Shown here: one piece after another, positions 1 through 8,018 of the stretch
Layout: each line of letters starts with the position of its first letter
Position numbering within the stretch: position 1 is the stretch's first letter
Source of the DNA: CAYWRZ01 sp964460845
Lineage (GTDB): Bacteria > Bacteroidota > Bacteroidia > Flavobacteriales_D > UBA2798
Assembly (NCBI GenBank): GCA_964460845.1
Contig: CAYWRZ010000002.1
Location: 1-64,000, forward strand
Length of the DNA stretch: 64,000 nucleotides
Direction: 5' to 3'
The notes under the pieces: generated by a model
The model's database searches: none
What the model saw: only the letters and a program-made list of their open reading frames with translations
Told to the model about the DNA's origin: nothing
Translations under genes and position numbers: made by a program

Positions 1-1
1 C

Positions 2-805
2 TTTGAAGGCGGCTGCTATGCCAAAACCATCGATCTTTCGGAAGAAAAAGAACCGCAAATCTGGAAAGCGGTAAAGTTTGGCGCGCTGCTCGAAAATATC
101 GGCTTCTACGAAAATACTTCTACCGTCGATTTCAACGACAGTTCAAAAACCGAAAACACCCGCGTAAGCTACCCCATTCATCACATTGAAAATGCCGTAG
201 CACCTTCGGTGGGCGGGAATCCACGTAATATTTTCTTCCTTACTGCCGATGCTTTCGGTGTATTGCCTCCGGTATCGAAGCTTACACCCGAACAGGCCAT
301 GTACCATTTCATTTCGGGTTATACCGCTAAAGTAGCCGGTACCGAGATGGGCGTTACCGAACCGCAAACCACCTTCTCGGCTTGCTTCGGACGTGCTTTC
401 CTTCCTTTGCATCCTGCTAAATATGCCGAGCTGCTCGGTAAAAAAATGAAAGAGCATAACGTCAACGTATGGCTTATCAACACCGGCTGGTCGGGTGGGG
501 CATACGGTACTGGCGAGCGTATCCGCCTGCGTTATACCCGCGCCATGATTACCGCCGTGCTCAAAGGTGAGCTCGATGCGGCCGAATACGACACCTTACC
601 CGTATTTAATCTGCGTATCCCGAAAGCTTGTCCCGGTGTACCCGAAGAAATTCTGAATCCGCGTAGTACCTGGGCCGATAAGGAAGCTTACGATACAGCT
701 CTGAATCACCTGGCTTCGCAGTTTGTAAAGAATTTCTCCCAATATGAGCAGGGTACCGGTGCCGAGATACTGGCTGCGGCTCCCCGTGCACAGGTGAATG
801 CCTGA
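2..805 (+). CDS. pckA: Phosphoenolpyruvate carboxykinase (ATP), C-terminal part
   Basis: Catalyses oxaloacetate + ATP to phosphoenolpyruvate + CO2 + ADP, the entry step of gluconeogenesis, in the cytosol. The window opens in frame inside the gene, at the FEGGCYAK metal/substrate-binding motif typical of ATP-type enzymes. It continues through FGALLEN, the NIFFLTADAFGVLPPVSKL segment and a GGAYGTGERI nucleotide loop. About 267 residues are present, roughly the C-terminal half of a family of about 530; the Walker-type loop lies outside the window. The only internal start at 209 would cut the conserved motif, so the frame is read as open from base 2. A short spacer separates it from rpmB, which has its own promoter. 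Identification is secure; the 5' end is missing only because of the window edge. Confidence 0.95.
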   Translation, partial: FEGGCYAKTIDLSEEKEPQIWKAVKFGALLENIGFYENTSTVDFNDSSKTENTRVSYPIHHIENAVAPSVGGNPRNIFFLTADAFGVLPPVSKLTPEQAMYHFISGYTAKVAGTEMGVTEPQTTFSACFGRAFLPLHPAKYAELLGKKMKEHNVNVWLINTGWSGGAYGTGERIRLRYTRAMITAVLKGELDAAEYDTLPVFNLRIPKACPGVPEEILNPRSTWADKEAYDTALNHLASQFVKNFSQYEQGTGAEILAAAPRAQVNA

Positions 806-879
806 AAATAAAGGCTTCGGGATGGAAATTTCGGAGCGAAGAGAAATCGAATAAAACGCCAAGCCGTTTTAAACAAAAG

Positions 880-910
880 TTTGTAGTTGTTAAAAAGTTA
901 CATATATTTG
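880..910 (+). promoter_or_regulatory. Bacteroidota-type promoter of rpmB
   Basis: TTTG at 880-883, a 19-base spacer, then TATATTTG at 903-910, an exact match to the TTTG / TAnnTTTG pattern of the Bacteroidota housekeeping sigma factor. It lies 26 bases ahead of the rpmB start. The same layout recurs before rpmG. Confidence 0.75.
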
Positions 911-936
911 CACCTCGTTTTAAAAAACTGAACACG

Positions 937-1173
937 ATGGCTCGAGTTTGTCAGATTACCGGTAAAAAAGTGATGGTTGGAAACCATGTTTCGCACTCCA
1001 ACCGCAAAACCAAGCGTAAATTTTTCCCCAACCTGCTGGTGAAGCGTTTTTATATCGCTGAAGAAGATCGTTGGGTTACCCTGCGTCTTTCGGCTGCCGG
1101 TCTTCGTACCGTAAGCAAAAAAGGCATTATCGCTTCTCTGAAAGAAGCCCGCGAAAAAGGATTCATCGACTAA
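937..1173 (+). CDS. rpmB: 50S ribosomal protein L28
   Basis: A 78-residue structural protein of the large ribosomal subunit. The N-terminus MARVCQITGKKVMVGNHVSH and the following basic NRKTKRKFFPNL stretch are the L28 signature, and the length is normal. It lacks the Cys pairs of zinc-type L28 apart from a single Cys5. It stands alone between an exact promoter (880-910) and a hairpin terminator (1194-1228), so it is probably a single-gene transcript. In many bacteria rpmB is next to rpmG; here a secreted aminopeptidase gene sits between them. Confidence 0.97.
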   Translation: MARVCQITGKKVMVGNHVSHSNRKTKRKFFPNLLVKRFYIAEEDRWVTLRLSAAGLRTVSKKGIIASLKEAREKGFID

Positions 1174-1193
1174 GATACGATACCCCTCTTTTG

Positions 1194-1228
1194 AAAAGCG
1201 TTGTTACTCCGGTGGCAACGCTTTTTTG
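1194..1228 (+). terminator. Rho-independent terminator after rpmB
   Basis: AAAAGCGTTG (1194-1203) pairs with CAACGCTTTT (1216-1225) around a 12-base loop and runs into a T tract. Confidence 0.75.
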
Positions 1229-1419
1229 TTAGACAATAATATGCCGATTCTTACATTTCGCTCTTTACGGCACATTAATTTACGTCCTTTGTAGCGAGAC
1301 GGTATGTGAAATCAAGGGGCGAAAGCATACGTGGGGCGTATAGTGGCGTTTACGCACGATTTTTGCCTTCTGTAAAAAGAACCTTGTTTCTAAAACGAAC
1401 CTTTTCTACTTTTAAGAAT

Positions 1420-2874
1420 ATGCGCTATTCCTTTTTCCCATTTATACTGGGGCTGATAATGCTGGTAAATCCCGTACAGGCGCAACAGCCCGAAGGACAG
1501 CTCCACCTGCACCTGCATGCCGTGGATGCCGATTACGATCAGGATTTGCTGCCCGCTTCTTTTCACCGCCAACGTCGAGAAGAGCTGCGCAAGCTTATGC
1601 CCGATAATTCGGTGGCGCTGTTTTTCTCCGCACCCGTTCGTAATCGTTCCAATGATGTCGATTACCATTACCACCAGAATCCCTCTTTCTACTATTATAC
1701 CGGGTTTACCGAACCCGATGCGGTAGTGGTTATTTTTAAAAAGCCCCGGAAAATAGACGGCATAGAAACCAACGAGATCATTTTTGTGCGTGAACGCAAC
1801 CCCCAATCCGAAATGTGGGACGGTAAAAGACTGGGTACCGAAGGCGTAAAGCAAAAGCTGGAGTTTCCTTTGGTGTATTCCCACCGCGCGTTCAGCACGA
1901 TCGAACTGGGGTTTGAAGGCTTCGACAAAATATTGATCCTTCCGCCTTTTCAGGATGTGAAAGACGATAAAAACGATCCGGCCGATCTGTATTCGCTCCA
2001 GCAGCAGTTCCGCGAAAAAACGGAATCGCTGAGTAAAAAAGCAGTGAACCGGATTGTGCTGCCCGAACTTACCGCACGGCTGCGCGAAGTAAAAACGCCC
2101 GAAGAGATTGTACTCTTGCGTAAAGCAATCGACATTACCTGTAAAGCCCAACTGGAGCTAATGCGCGGATTAAGGCCGGGTATGAAAGAATACCAGACCG
2201 CAGCCATTGTCGAGTACGTCTTTAAATTTAACGGAGCCGAGTACGAAGGTTTTCCTTCTATTCAGGGAGGAGGGGAGAACAGTTGTGTGTTGCATTACAC
2301 GTCTAACCGAAAGACACTCCGCAATAAAGACTTGCTGGTAAGCGATATTGGTGCCGAATACCACGGCTATACGGCCGATGTGACGCGTACCCTGCCCGTT
2401 CGGGGGTATTTTACACCCGAAGAAAAGGAGTTGTATAACTTAGTGCTCAAAGCGCAGACTGCCGGTATTGCCGAGTGTAAGTCCGGTAACAGCTTTTGGT
2501 CGGCGCACCGTATAGCGCAGGAAATCATTACTCAGGGGTTGCTCGATTTGGGAATTATCCGTGAGCCCGGCGAGGTGAAGCGTTACTTCCCGCACGGCAC
2601 TTCGCATTACCTCGGACTCGATGTGCACGATGCCGGTACCTACGGAGCGCTTAAGCCCGGTACAGTGCTGACCGTAGAGCCTGGAATTTATATTCCCGAA
2701 GGCAGTCCCTGCGACCCCAAATGGTGGAATATCGGCATACGCATCGAAGACGATATACTCGTCACCGAACAGGGACCCGAAAACCTTTCGGCCTGCGTAC
2801 CCCGTACCATCGAAGAAATAGAAAGGATAATGGCCGAAAAAAGCAGTTTGGAAGAGTTTATTGAAGGAAAATGA
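1420..2874 (+). CDS. Secreted Xaa-Pro aminopeptidase (M24 family)
   Basis: A metallopeptidase that removes N-terminal residues preceding proline. An ATG at 1306 would give 522 residues, but the ATG at 1420 starts a clear signal peptide (MRYSFFPFILGLIMLVNPVQAQ), so I chose 1420 (484 residues); the mature enzyme should be periplasmic or exported. The N-terminal aminopeptidase-P domain (NPSFYYYTGF) is followed by the pita-bread catalytic domain. Visible metal ligands are Asp309, Asp320, His396 in the HGTSHYLGLDVHD motif, Glu420 in TVEPGIY and Glu443 in GIRIEDD. All five are present, so it should be active with two Mn or similar ions. It lies between rpmB and rpmG as an independent gene. Its exact substrate is not visible. 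Confidence 0.93.
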   Translation: MRYSFFPFILGLIMLVNPVQAQQPEGQLHLHLHAVDADYDQDLLPASFHRQRREELRKLMPDNSVALFFSAPVRNRSNDVDYHYHQNPSFYYYTGFTEPDAVVVIFKKPRKIDGIETNEIIFVRERNPQSEMWDGKRLGTEGVKQKLEFPLVYSHRAFSTIELGFEGFDKILILPPFQDVKDDKNDPADLYSLQQQFREKTESLSKKAVNRIVLPELTARLREVKTPEEIVLLRKAIDITCKAQLELMRGLRPGMKEYQTAAIVEYVFKFNGAEYEGFPSIQGGGENSCVLHYTSNRKTLRNKDLLVSDIGAEYHGYTADVTRTLPVRGYFTPEEKELYNLVLKAQTAGIAECKSGNSFWSAHRIAQEIITQGLLDLGIIREPGEVKRYFPHGTSHYLGLDVHDAGTYGALKPGTVLTVEPGIYIPEGSPCDPKWWNIGIRIEDDILVTEQGPENLSACVPRTIEEIERIMAEKSSLEEFIEGK

Positions 2875-2885
2875 GCAGGATGTTA

Positions 2886-2916
2886 TTTGTTTATTCCGTA
2901 TAAATTTATACATTTG
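2886..2916 (+). promoter_or_regulatory. Bacteroidota-type promoter of rpmG
   Basis: TTTG at 2886-2889, a 19-base spacer and TACATTTG at 2909-2916, 34 bases ahead of the rpmG start. Spacing is identical to the rpmB promoter, and the bases after the -7 box are also similar (TTTGCA, then CGTTT). Confidence 0.75.
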
Positions 2917-2950
2917 CAGCCCGTTTGACTATTTTAACACAGGCGCAACA

Positions 2951-3133
2951 ATGGCAAAGAAAGGCAACAGAGTTCAGGTTATTATGGAGTGCACCGAGCA
3001 CAAGGCCAGCGGTCTTCCCGGTACTTCGCGTTATGTAACCAACAAGAACCGTAAAAACACTCCTGACCGTATGGAGTTGAAGAAATACAACCCCATCCTC
3101 AAGAAGTACACTGTTCACAAGGAAATTAAATAA
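2951..3133 (+). CDS. rpmG: 50S ribosomal protein L33
   Basis: A 60-residue large-subunit ribosomal protein. It begins MAKKGNRVQVIMECTEHK and continues TSRYVTNKNRKNTPDRMELKKYNP, which is diagnostic of L33. A longer in-frame reading from 2861 overlaps the preceding gene and contains the promoter, so 2951 is the start. Only one Cys (in MECTEHK) of the possible zinc ligands is present. The DUF4295 gene follows 8 bases later. Confidence 0.97.
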   Translation: MAKKGNRVQVIMECTEHKASGLPGTSRYVTNKNRKNTPDRMELKKYNPILKKYTVHKEIK

Positions 3134-3141
3134 GCTGAGTC

Positions 3142-3297
3142 ATGGCTAAGAAGACCGTAGCAACCCTCCGTACCGGCGCAGGTAAGAACCTGACCAAGGT
3201 AATTAAGATGGTAAAATCGCCCAAAAGCGGCGCTTATACTTTTAAAGAAGAAGTCGTGCCCAACGAAAAGGTGAAAGATTTCTTCGCCAAGAACTGA
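3142..3297 (+). CDS. DUF4295 small basic protein
   Basis: A 51-residue lysine-rich protein starting MAKKTVATLRTGAGKNLTKV and ending VKDFFAKN. Small size and the fixed position directly after rpmG and before ftsY identify the DUF4295 family, which is found throughout the Bacteroidota. Its role is unknown; the basic composition and ribosomal neighbours suggest a ribosome-associated protein, which is inference. It starts 8 bases after rpmG stops and shares its promoter; a strong terminator follows at 3319-3355. Confidence 0.9.
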   Translation: MAKKTVATLRTGAGKNLTKVIKMVKSPKSGAYTFKEEVVPNEKVKDFFAKN

Positions 3298-3318
3298 TTT
3301 TTTCAACTTTTTATAACC

Positions 3319-3355
3319 AAGGCTTCTTCCCTTAGGGAGGAAGCCTTTTGTTGTT
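3319..3355 (+). terminator. Rho-independent terminator after rpmG-DUF4295
   Basis: A 12-base stem (AGGCTTCTTCCC at 3320-3331 with GGGAGGAAGCCT at 3335-3346, one G-T pair), a 3-base loop and a T-rich tail. It ends only 13 bases before the ftsY start, so ftsY depends on read-through or on a promoter inside the hairpin region. Confidence 0.8.
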
Positions 3356-3367
3356 CAAACCTATATC

Positions 3368-4315
3368 ATGGGATTATTCGGTTTTTTTTCAAAAGAGAAA
3401 AAAGAGCGTTTGGATCAGGGTCTGGAAAAGACCAAACAAGGTCTGTTCTCACGCCTTACCCGCGCTATAGTCGGTAAATCGAAGGTAGATGACGAAGTGC
3501 TCGATAACCTCGAAGAAGCACTGGTATCGTCGGATGTAGGCGTGGAAACCACGCTGAAAATTATTGAGCGCATCGAAAAAAGAGTAGCGAGCGATAAATA
3601 CGTGAACACCTCTGAGCTGAACAAAATACTTCGCGAAGAAATTGCGGCCCTGCTGGCCGAAAACCATTCGCAGGAATATCAATTGCCCGAAGTTCAGGGA
3701 CCTTATGTGATTATGGTCGTAGGCGTTAACGGAGTCGGGAAAACGACCACCATCGGAAAGCTCGCACACCAGTTTCGCAGTCAGGGTAAAAAAGTGCTGC
3801 TCGGTGCCGCTGATACCTTTCGTGCCGCTGCTGTCGATCAGCTCAAAATTTGGGCAGAACGGGCGCAGGTACCTATCGTGACCCAGGGGATGGGCGCCGA
3901 CCCCGCCGCCGTCGCTTTCGATACCGTACAATCTGGCAAAGCACAGGAAGCCGATGTGATTATCATCGATACGGCCGGTCGCCTGCACAACAAGGTGAAC
4001 CTGATGAACGAACTGAGCAAAATACGCAAGGTGATGCAGAAGGTAATACCCGAAGCACCTCACGAAGTGCTGCTGGTGCTTGATGCCTCTACCGGGCAGA
4101 ACGCCATTAACCAGTGTCGTGAATTTACGGCCGCAACGCAGGTAACCGCACTGGCGTTGACTAAGCTCGACGGAACCGCCAAAGGAGGCGTGGTAATCGG
4201 TATCTCCGACCAGTTTAAAATTCCGGTGAAATACATCGGCGTAGGCGAAAAGATGGAAGACCTGCAATTGTTCGAACGGCACGAATTTGTCGATTCCCTG
4301 TTCGGAGAAAAATAA
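3368..4315 (+). CDS. ftsY: Signal recognition particle receptor FtsY
   Basis: The SRP-receptor GTPase that docks ribosome-SRP complexes at the inner membrane for co-translational insertion. The 315 residues make a short FtsY without the long acidic A domain of E. coli. Order: N domain (about 1-95), then the G domain with GVNGVGKTTT (119-128), DTFRAAAVDQL, DTAGRLHNK (from 201) and TKLDGTAKGG (from 265). The N-terminal MGLFGFFSKEKKE looks like an amphipathic membrane-targeting helix. It follows rpmG-DUF4295 in the usual Bacteroidota order. Confidence 0.97.
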   Translation: MGLFGFFSKEKKERLDQGLEKTKQGLFSRLTRAIVGKSKVDDEVLDNLEEALVSSDVGVETTLKIIERIEKRVASDKYVNTSELNKILREEIAALLAENHSQEYQLPEVQGPYVIMVVGVNGVGKTTTIGKLAHQFRSQGKKVLLGAADTFRAAAVDQLKIWAERAQVPIVTQGMGADPAAVAFDTVQSGKAQEADVIIIDTAGRLHNKVNLMNELSKIRKVMQKVIPEAPHEVLLVLDASTGQNAINQCREFTAATQVTALALTKLDGTAKGGVVIGISDQFKIPVKYIGVGEKMEDLQLFERHEFVDSLFGEK

Positions 4316-4640
4316 TCCCATTTTCTGCTGAACCTTTTCCGTTTCGTCTTGTACAGGATGAAAAAATCTTCTTATGATTTATTCTATCCTCATTCACGTG
4401 GTTATTTTTTTTCGTGCTGAACTTCCTTTGATTATTTCACAATTCCTTGCTAATAAGCTGAATAGATCTTTTTTTTCCTGAAGAATACCGGTTGTTTCTT
4501 CCGCCGCTTGCCAGCCGCTCAAAGTTTTATTTTTGAGCATTTTATCGGCTGATGAAATAGCGCCACAAAGAAGTTGGCATACTAAATACTAAGATCTTGC
4601 GTATAAAAAACACCTCAGATTTTAAATTTACCGCCACAGT
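4316..4640 (+). other. Intergenic stretch of 325 bases, AT-rich
   Basis: No intact gene is seen. The stretch contains a short reading frame at 4374-4481 that resembles the start of an M56/BlaR1 gene (listed separately). The rest, 4482-4640, shows no recognisable structure. Confidence 0.5.
4374..4481 (+). pseudogene. Possible relic of the 5' end of an M56 (BlaR1-type) gene
   Basis: The frame begins MIYSILIHVVIFF and stops after 35 residues. M56/BlaR1-type regulators of Bacteroidota often begin with a similar Met-Ile-x-x-Ile-Leu hydrophobic segment. The first 33 bases closely match those at 6522, ahead of the multi-TonB gene. Dropping one T from the run near 4470 would extend the frame, which suggests decay. 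This is a weak call resting on about 13 residues and on the second copy. Confidence 0.35.
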
Positions 4641-5474
4641 ATGGAGATACGCTCAACTATAAAAAAGCCTTGCCCTGAGAATTGGGAGACCATGAAAATT
4701 GGGCTTCATTCTCGCTTTTGTGACAATTGCCAAAAAAATGTAATTGACTTTACAAACAGGAACAGAAAAGAAATTCTTCAATTTCTGTTGGCTAATCATG
4801 ACAAGCGCATCTGCGGACGAATCTACCCTTCGCAAACAGATTTTACGCATTCGGATCTAATAGTAACCATTAATGCGCTGACAAGACAGCACAAAGATTC
4901 AAATTTACCTTTTTATCTGCTTACAATAGGCACAATACTATTAATGAGCTGTAACAGTCCGACAACAGAGAAGTCAAAAATAACTACTTCTGATACCCTG
5001 GTTGTGCAGCAGGATACGACAATAGACCAACCAACGATTGCTTCACAAACAGACACTATTCAAAAAAATCAGAAAGAAGAAAAGTTTGTTGAAATTCCGG
5101 AACTTCCAATTTTAGGGGAGATAACTTTCGTCCCCGACACGGCTTTTGGGCGTACAACGCCATACCCTTATGTGGAAGTAATGCCGGAGTTTAAAGGTGG
5201 TATTGACAGTTTAATGAGTTTCTTAAGACAGAATTTGAAGTACCCTGACTGGGAAAAAGAGAATAAAATTCAGGGTAAAGTATTCGTGAATTTCGTAGTG
5301 GACAAAAACGGGAAGATAAAAGAGGCAAGAATTTTAAAGTCGGTTAAAGGGGCTAAGAATTTTGATACGGAAGTTCTTCGTGTAGTCAATAGTATGCCGG
5401 ATTGGATACCTGGACAGCTTAACGGGAAAAATGTGGACGTAGAATTTAATTTGCCTGTTAACTTTAAATTATGA
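4641..5474 (+). CDS. TonB-like protein with N-terminal Cys cluster
   Basis: A 277-residue protein. The N-terminus carries a cysteine cluster with Cys11-Pro...Trp15, Cys27-x-x-Cys30 and Cys58-Gly-Arg, a pattern seen at the N-termini of several Bacteroidota TonB and carboxypeptidase-regulatory-like proteins and probably a cytoplasmic zinc-binding module. A single membrane segment follows at about 90-104, then a Pro/Thr/Gln-rich linker, and a TonB C-terminal domain from about 185 (FKGGIDSLMSFLRQNLKYP ... GKVFVNFVVDKNG ... MPDWIPG). The layout fits an inner-membrane energy transducer, but no TonB-dependent receptor or ExbBD is nearby. Codon use is more AT-rich than in the flanking housekeeping genes, which hints at transfer. 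Confidence 0.82.
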   Translation: MEIRSTIKKPCPENWETMKIGLHSRFCDNCQKNVIDFTNRNRKEILQFLLANHDKRICGRIYPSQTDFTHSDLIVTINALTRQHKDSNLPFYLLTIGTILLMSCNSPTTEKSKITTSDTLVVQQDTTIDQPTIASQTDTIQKNQKEEKFVEIPELPILGEITFVPDTAFGRTTPYPYVEVMPEFKGGIDSLMSFLRQNLKYPDWEKENKIQGKVFVNFVVDKNGKIKEARILKSVKGAKNFDTEVLRVVNSMPDWIPGQLNGKNVDVEFNLPVNFKL

Positions 5475-5562
5475 CAGGACAAGAAATAAATTCTGCCGCC
5501 GACACCCGTTTCTCCTGTGTTTCATGCTCCGAAATCCCATACAAATCTTTAAAGTATAGAAA

Positions 5563-6273
5563 ATGGGACTTCCACAAGAAATGATACTAAAAAAAATAAC
5601 ACTCATAGCTGGAATTTCAGGGCTGATACTTCTCGGAGGTTTTTCCTCCCAACAGAAGTTTTATGCCTCTGACACCGATCCTGTCAAGGAAAATGCTGAA
5701 ATAAACTCACTTGCCGACCAGTGCGAAATAAAAAATGGCGACTTGATTTTCCAAACTTCAGTATCGGCACAAAGCAAAGCCATACAACTCGCGACAAATT
5801 CAAAATATTCGCACTGTGGAATAATTTACAACGAGAACGGGCAGTTTTACGTTTTTGAGGCCATACAACCGGTTAAAACCACGGCGCTTGACGAATGGAT
5901 AGCTCGGGGAGAGAACGGACATTATGTAATCAAACGCCTTAAAAACGCAGATCAGTTTTTGACGAATGAGACACTTCAAAAAATGAAACTCGAAGGAGAA
6001 AAGTTCAAAGGCAAAGAGTATGATCTGACTTTTGAGTGGAGCGATCAAAAAATGTACTGTTCAGAATTAATTTGGAAAATATATCAACGAGCGACAGGGC
6101 TTGAAATTGGAAAACTTCAAAAATTAAGTGATTTTGACCTGACAAGTGAAGTGGTTAAAGCAAAAATGAAAGAGAGATACGGCGAAAAGATACCTATGGA
6201 CGAAATTGTAATTTCACCCGCAGCAATTTTTGACAGCGAACTATTGAGAACAATAAAATGCAAAAACTGCTGA
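5563..6273 (+). CDS. YiiX-like (C92, permuted NlpC/P60) cysteine hydrolase, exported
   Basis: A 236-residue protein with an N-terminal hydrophobic signal segment (about 8-28). The start could equally be Met7 at 5581. The body fits the YiiX/YebB (C92) family of circularly permuted NlpC/P60 enzymes: NGDLIFQ near 58, the catalytic His84 in KYSHCGI, and the catalytic Cys166 in MYCSELIWKIY. Relatives are thought to cut amide or ester bonds in cell-wall or lipid substrates; the substrate here is unknown. Its 3' end overlaps the start of a small lipoprotein gene by 16 bases. Codon use is AT-rich like its upstream neighbour. Confidence 0.8.
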   Translation: MGLPQEMILKKITLIAGISGLILLGGFSSQQKFYASDTDPVKENAEINSLADQCEIKNGDLIFQTSVSAQSKAIQLATNSKYSHCGIIYNENGQFYVFEAIQPVKTTALDEWIARGENGHYVIKRLKNADQFLTNETLQKMKLEGEKFKGKEYDLTFEWSDQKMYCSELIWKIYQRATGLEIGKLQKLSDFDLTSEVVKAKMKERYGEKIPMDEIVISPAAIFDSELLRTIKCKNC

Positions 6274-6404
6274 TTTTTTGCCTGCTTCTCTTCTTCACAG
6301 CTTGCTTTTTCGGCTCCAAAGTACACCGGCTTATTGATCAAAAAAACGACAGCATTTGGGTAAATACAGCAGATGCAGTCAGCTACCGGCTGATTATTGA
6401 CTAA
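6258..6404 (+). CDS. Small predicted lipoprotein (48 residues)
   Basis: The ATG at 6258 lies inside the last codons of the C92 hydrolase gene in another frame (16-base overlap), a layout typical of translational coupling. The product begins MQKLLIFCLLLFFTACFFG: a positively charged residue, a hydrophobic core and a Phe-Thr-Ala-Cys lipobox with Cys16 as the probable lipidated residue. The mature part is only about 32 residues. No family is recognised. The signal sequence and overlap support a real gene; the short mature part leaves doubt. Confidence 0.55.
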   Translation: MQKLLIFCLLLFFTACFFGSKVHRLIDQKNDSIWVNTADAVSYRLIID

Positions 6405-6454
6405 AATAAAATGTTGTCTGCGTATAAAATTACAACCGACACAAAATAAACCCT

Positions 6455-7972
6455 GTGATTTGTTTGTTTTTTAACTTTTTGGCATACAAGTTGCTAAGTA
6501 AGATGTCAAACACTTACTGCTATGATTTATTCTATTCTCGTTCAGGTGATCTTTTTCCACCTTGTAGCACGTTTCGTGCGTTCCTCTCTTTCGCTGAAAA
6601 CAGTGCCGGTAGTACACAGGTGATACGTCGCCGCCCGGTAAACCGAATTCTACTGACTTTAGCGGTAGTGGCTGTTGTACTGCCGCTCCCGCTTTTTGCA
6701 CAGCCTCAGGTTGCACCTCCCGCACCCGATTCCGATATTCTGGATTTTGCAGAGGAAGAAGCCGAGTTTCCCGGCGGACATAAGGCATTGCGTGATTTTA
6801 TCGAAACTACGCTCGTTTTTCCTCCTCGAATATGGGAGGAAGACCAGGCCGGAAAAGTAGTGGTTCGTTTTGTGGTCGAAAAAGACGGAAGCATCACCAA
6901 TGGCAGGGTGATAAAAGGAATGGCCAATTGCCTCGAATGTGATAAAGAAGCCTTGTCGCTCCTTAAAACGATGCCCCGCTGGAAGCCCGGAAAAACGGGG
7001 GGGAAGCCCGTAAGGCAGTATTACAATTATCCGCTGACTTTCCGAGCGCCGGTCTTGTTACCCCAGGGATATGAGGTCTTACAGCGCCATCTCGAAAAAA
7101 ACCTGCGTTATCCGGCACGTGCATTAGAAGAAAAAACCGAAGGCCGGGTGTATGTGCGGGTGATGCTGGGTGAAAGCAAAGCCATTGAACAGGTTTCTTT
7201 GTGGAGGGAAATGAACAACTACTCCGAATGTGACGAAGAAGCCTTACGCGTGCTAAAAACCATTCCCGATACGCTGCTTACCTTGAAAAGCGGCCTCAAA
7301 ACACCTTTTTATTTTAATACGTATGTGGAATTTAAAATTGAAAAGGAGGCCGAATTTATAGGGTCGCTTCGGAATTATGTGCAGTTTAACCGTATTTATC
7401 CCCCACGGGCGCGGAAAGAAGGCTTCAACGATTATGTGCTGGTAAAGGCTACCATTACGGAAAAAGGCAAGCCTACGAATGTGCAGTTGGAGAAAAAAAT
7501 GGCCAATTGCCCCGAATGCGATAAAGAAGCGATTCGCCTGGTCAAAGCGATGCCCGATTGGAAGCCGGCAAAACGATACGACGGAACACCGTTCAAAAGC
7601 AACGTAAAGATTCTGGTCGATTTTCCGCCGTTATACGTCGGTACCCCAGTGACACATCCGGCCCACACAGCGCATTTTACCGGAGGATACGCCGCAGAGC
7701 AAGCCTTTATTCAATGCAGGCTGAAAGTGCCCAAAAAGGTAAAAAAGACGGGCTATAAAGGCGAATCGCATTTGCGTTTTATTGTAGAAAAAGACGGTAC
7801 CATTAATAGCATAGAGGTGTTAAAAGGAGCAAAAGATTGCCCCGAATGCGATGAAGCGGCTATAAAGCTGGTAAAGGCAATGCCGAAATGGATTCCGGCC
7901 ATGAACGGTGAAAAAGAAGCGATTCGGTCTTACGGCCAACGGATCATCCGTTTTGGTCCGCAAAAAAAGTAG
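6455..7972 (+). CDS. Protein with four tandem TonB C-terminal domains
   Basis: The open frame gives 505 residues. The first 60 look unstructured and may not be translated. A single membrane segment (about 65-82, NRILLTLAVVAVVLPLPLFA) is followed by four TonB_C-like repeats of roughly 100 residues each. Each repeat has the strand-helix-strand pattern with a Pro residue in the YP/FP position. Each also carries the element CxECDxEA (CLECDKEA, YSECDEEA, CPECDKEA, CPECDEAA), so three of four have a close Cys pair. In M56/BlaR1 relatives such a membrane segment and TonB repeats follow the peptidase domain. Here that domain is absent and an out-of-frame M56-like start lies at 6522. The gene may be a deletion derivative or a decayed copy. 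The start codon is uncertain. Confidence 0.65.
   Translation: MICLFFNFLAYKLLSKMSNTYCYDLFYSRSGDLFPPCSTFRAFLSFAENSAGSTQVIRRRPVNRILLTLAVVAVVLPLPLFAQPQVAPPAPDSDILDFAEEEAEFPGGHKALRDFIETTLVFPPRIWEEDQAGKVVVRFVVEKDGSITNGRVIKGMANCLECDKEALSLLKTMPRWKPGKTGGKPVRQYYNYPLTFRAPVLLPQGYEVLQRHLEKNLRYPARALEEKTEGRVYVRVMLGESKAIEQVSLWREMNNYSECDEEALRVLKTIPDTLLTLKSGLKTPFYFNTYVEFKIEKEAEFIGSLRNYVQFNRIYPPRARKEGFNDYVLVKATITEKGKPTNVQLEKKMANCPECDKEAIRLVKAMPDWKPAKRYDGTPFKSNVKILVDFPPLYVGTPVTHPAHTAHFTGGYAAEQAFIQCRLKVPKKVKKTGYKGESHLRFIVEKDGTINSIEVLKGAKDCPECDEAAIKLVKAMPKWIPAMNGEKEAIRSYGQRIIRFGPQKK
6522..6563 (+). pseudogene. Possible M56-type gene start, out of frame with the TonB repeats
   Basis: MIYSILVQVIFFHL is encoded here, close to the 4374 copy in both DNA and protein, but in a different frame from the TonB-repeat gene that overlaps it. 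It reads like the remaining 5' tip of a longer M56-TonB gene whose peptidase part was lost. Weak evidence because it is short. Confidence 0.3.
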
Positions 7973-8018
7973 CATTATTTAGTTTCGATCCCGACCTTTC
8001 GGCTTGCCCGAAACGGGC

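Noticed and set aside
1306..1419. N-terminal extension of the aminopeptidase
   Set aside because: It would bury the signal peptide that starts at 1420.
8006..8018. Small hairpin GCCCG-AAA-CGGGC after hutH
   Set aside because: A 5-base stem with no T tract on the hutH strand; too weak to call a terminator.
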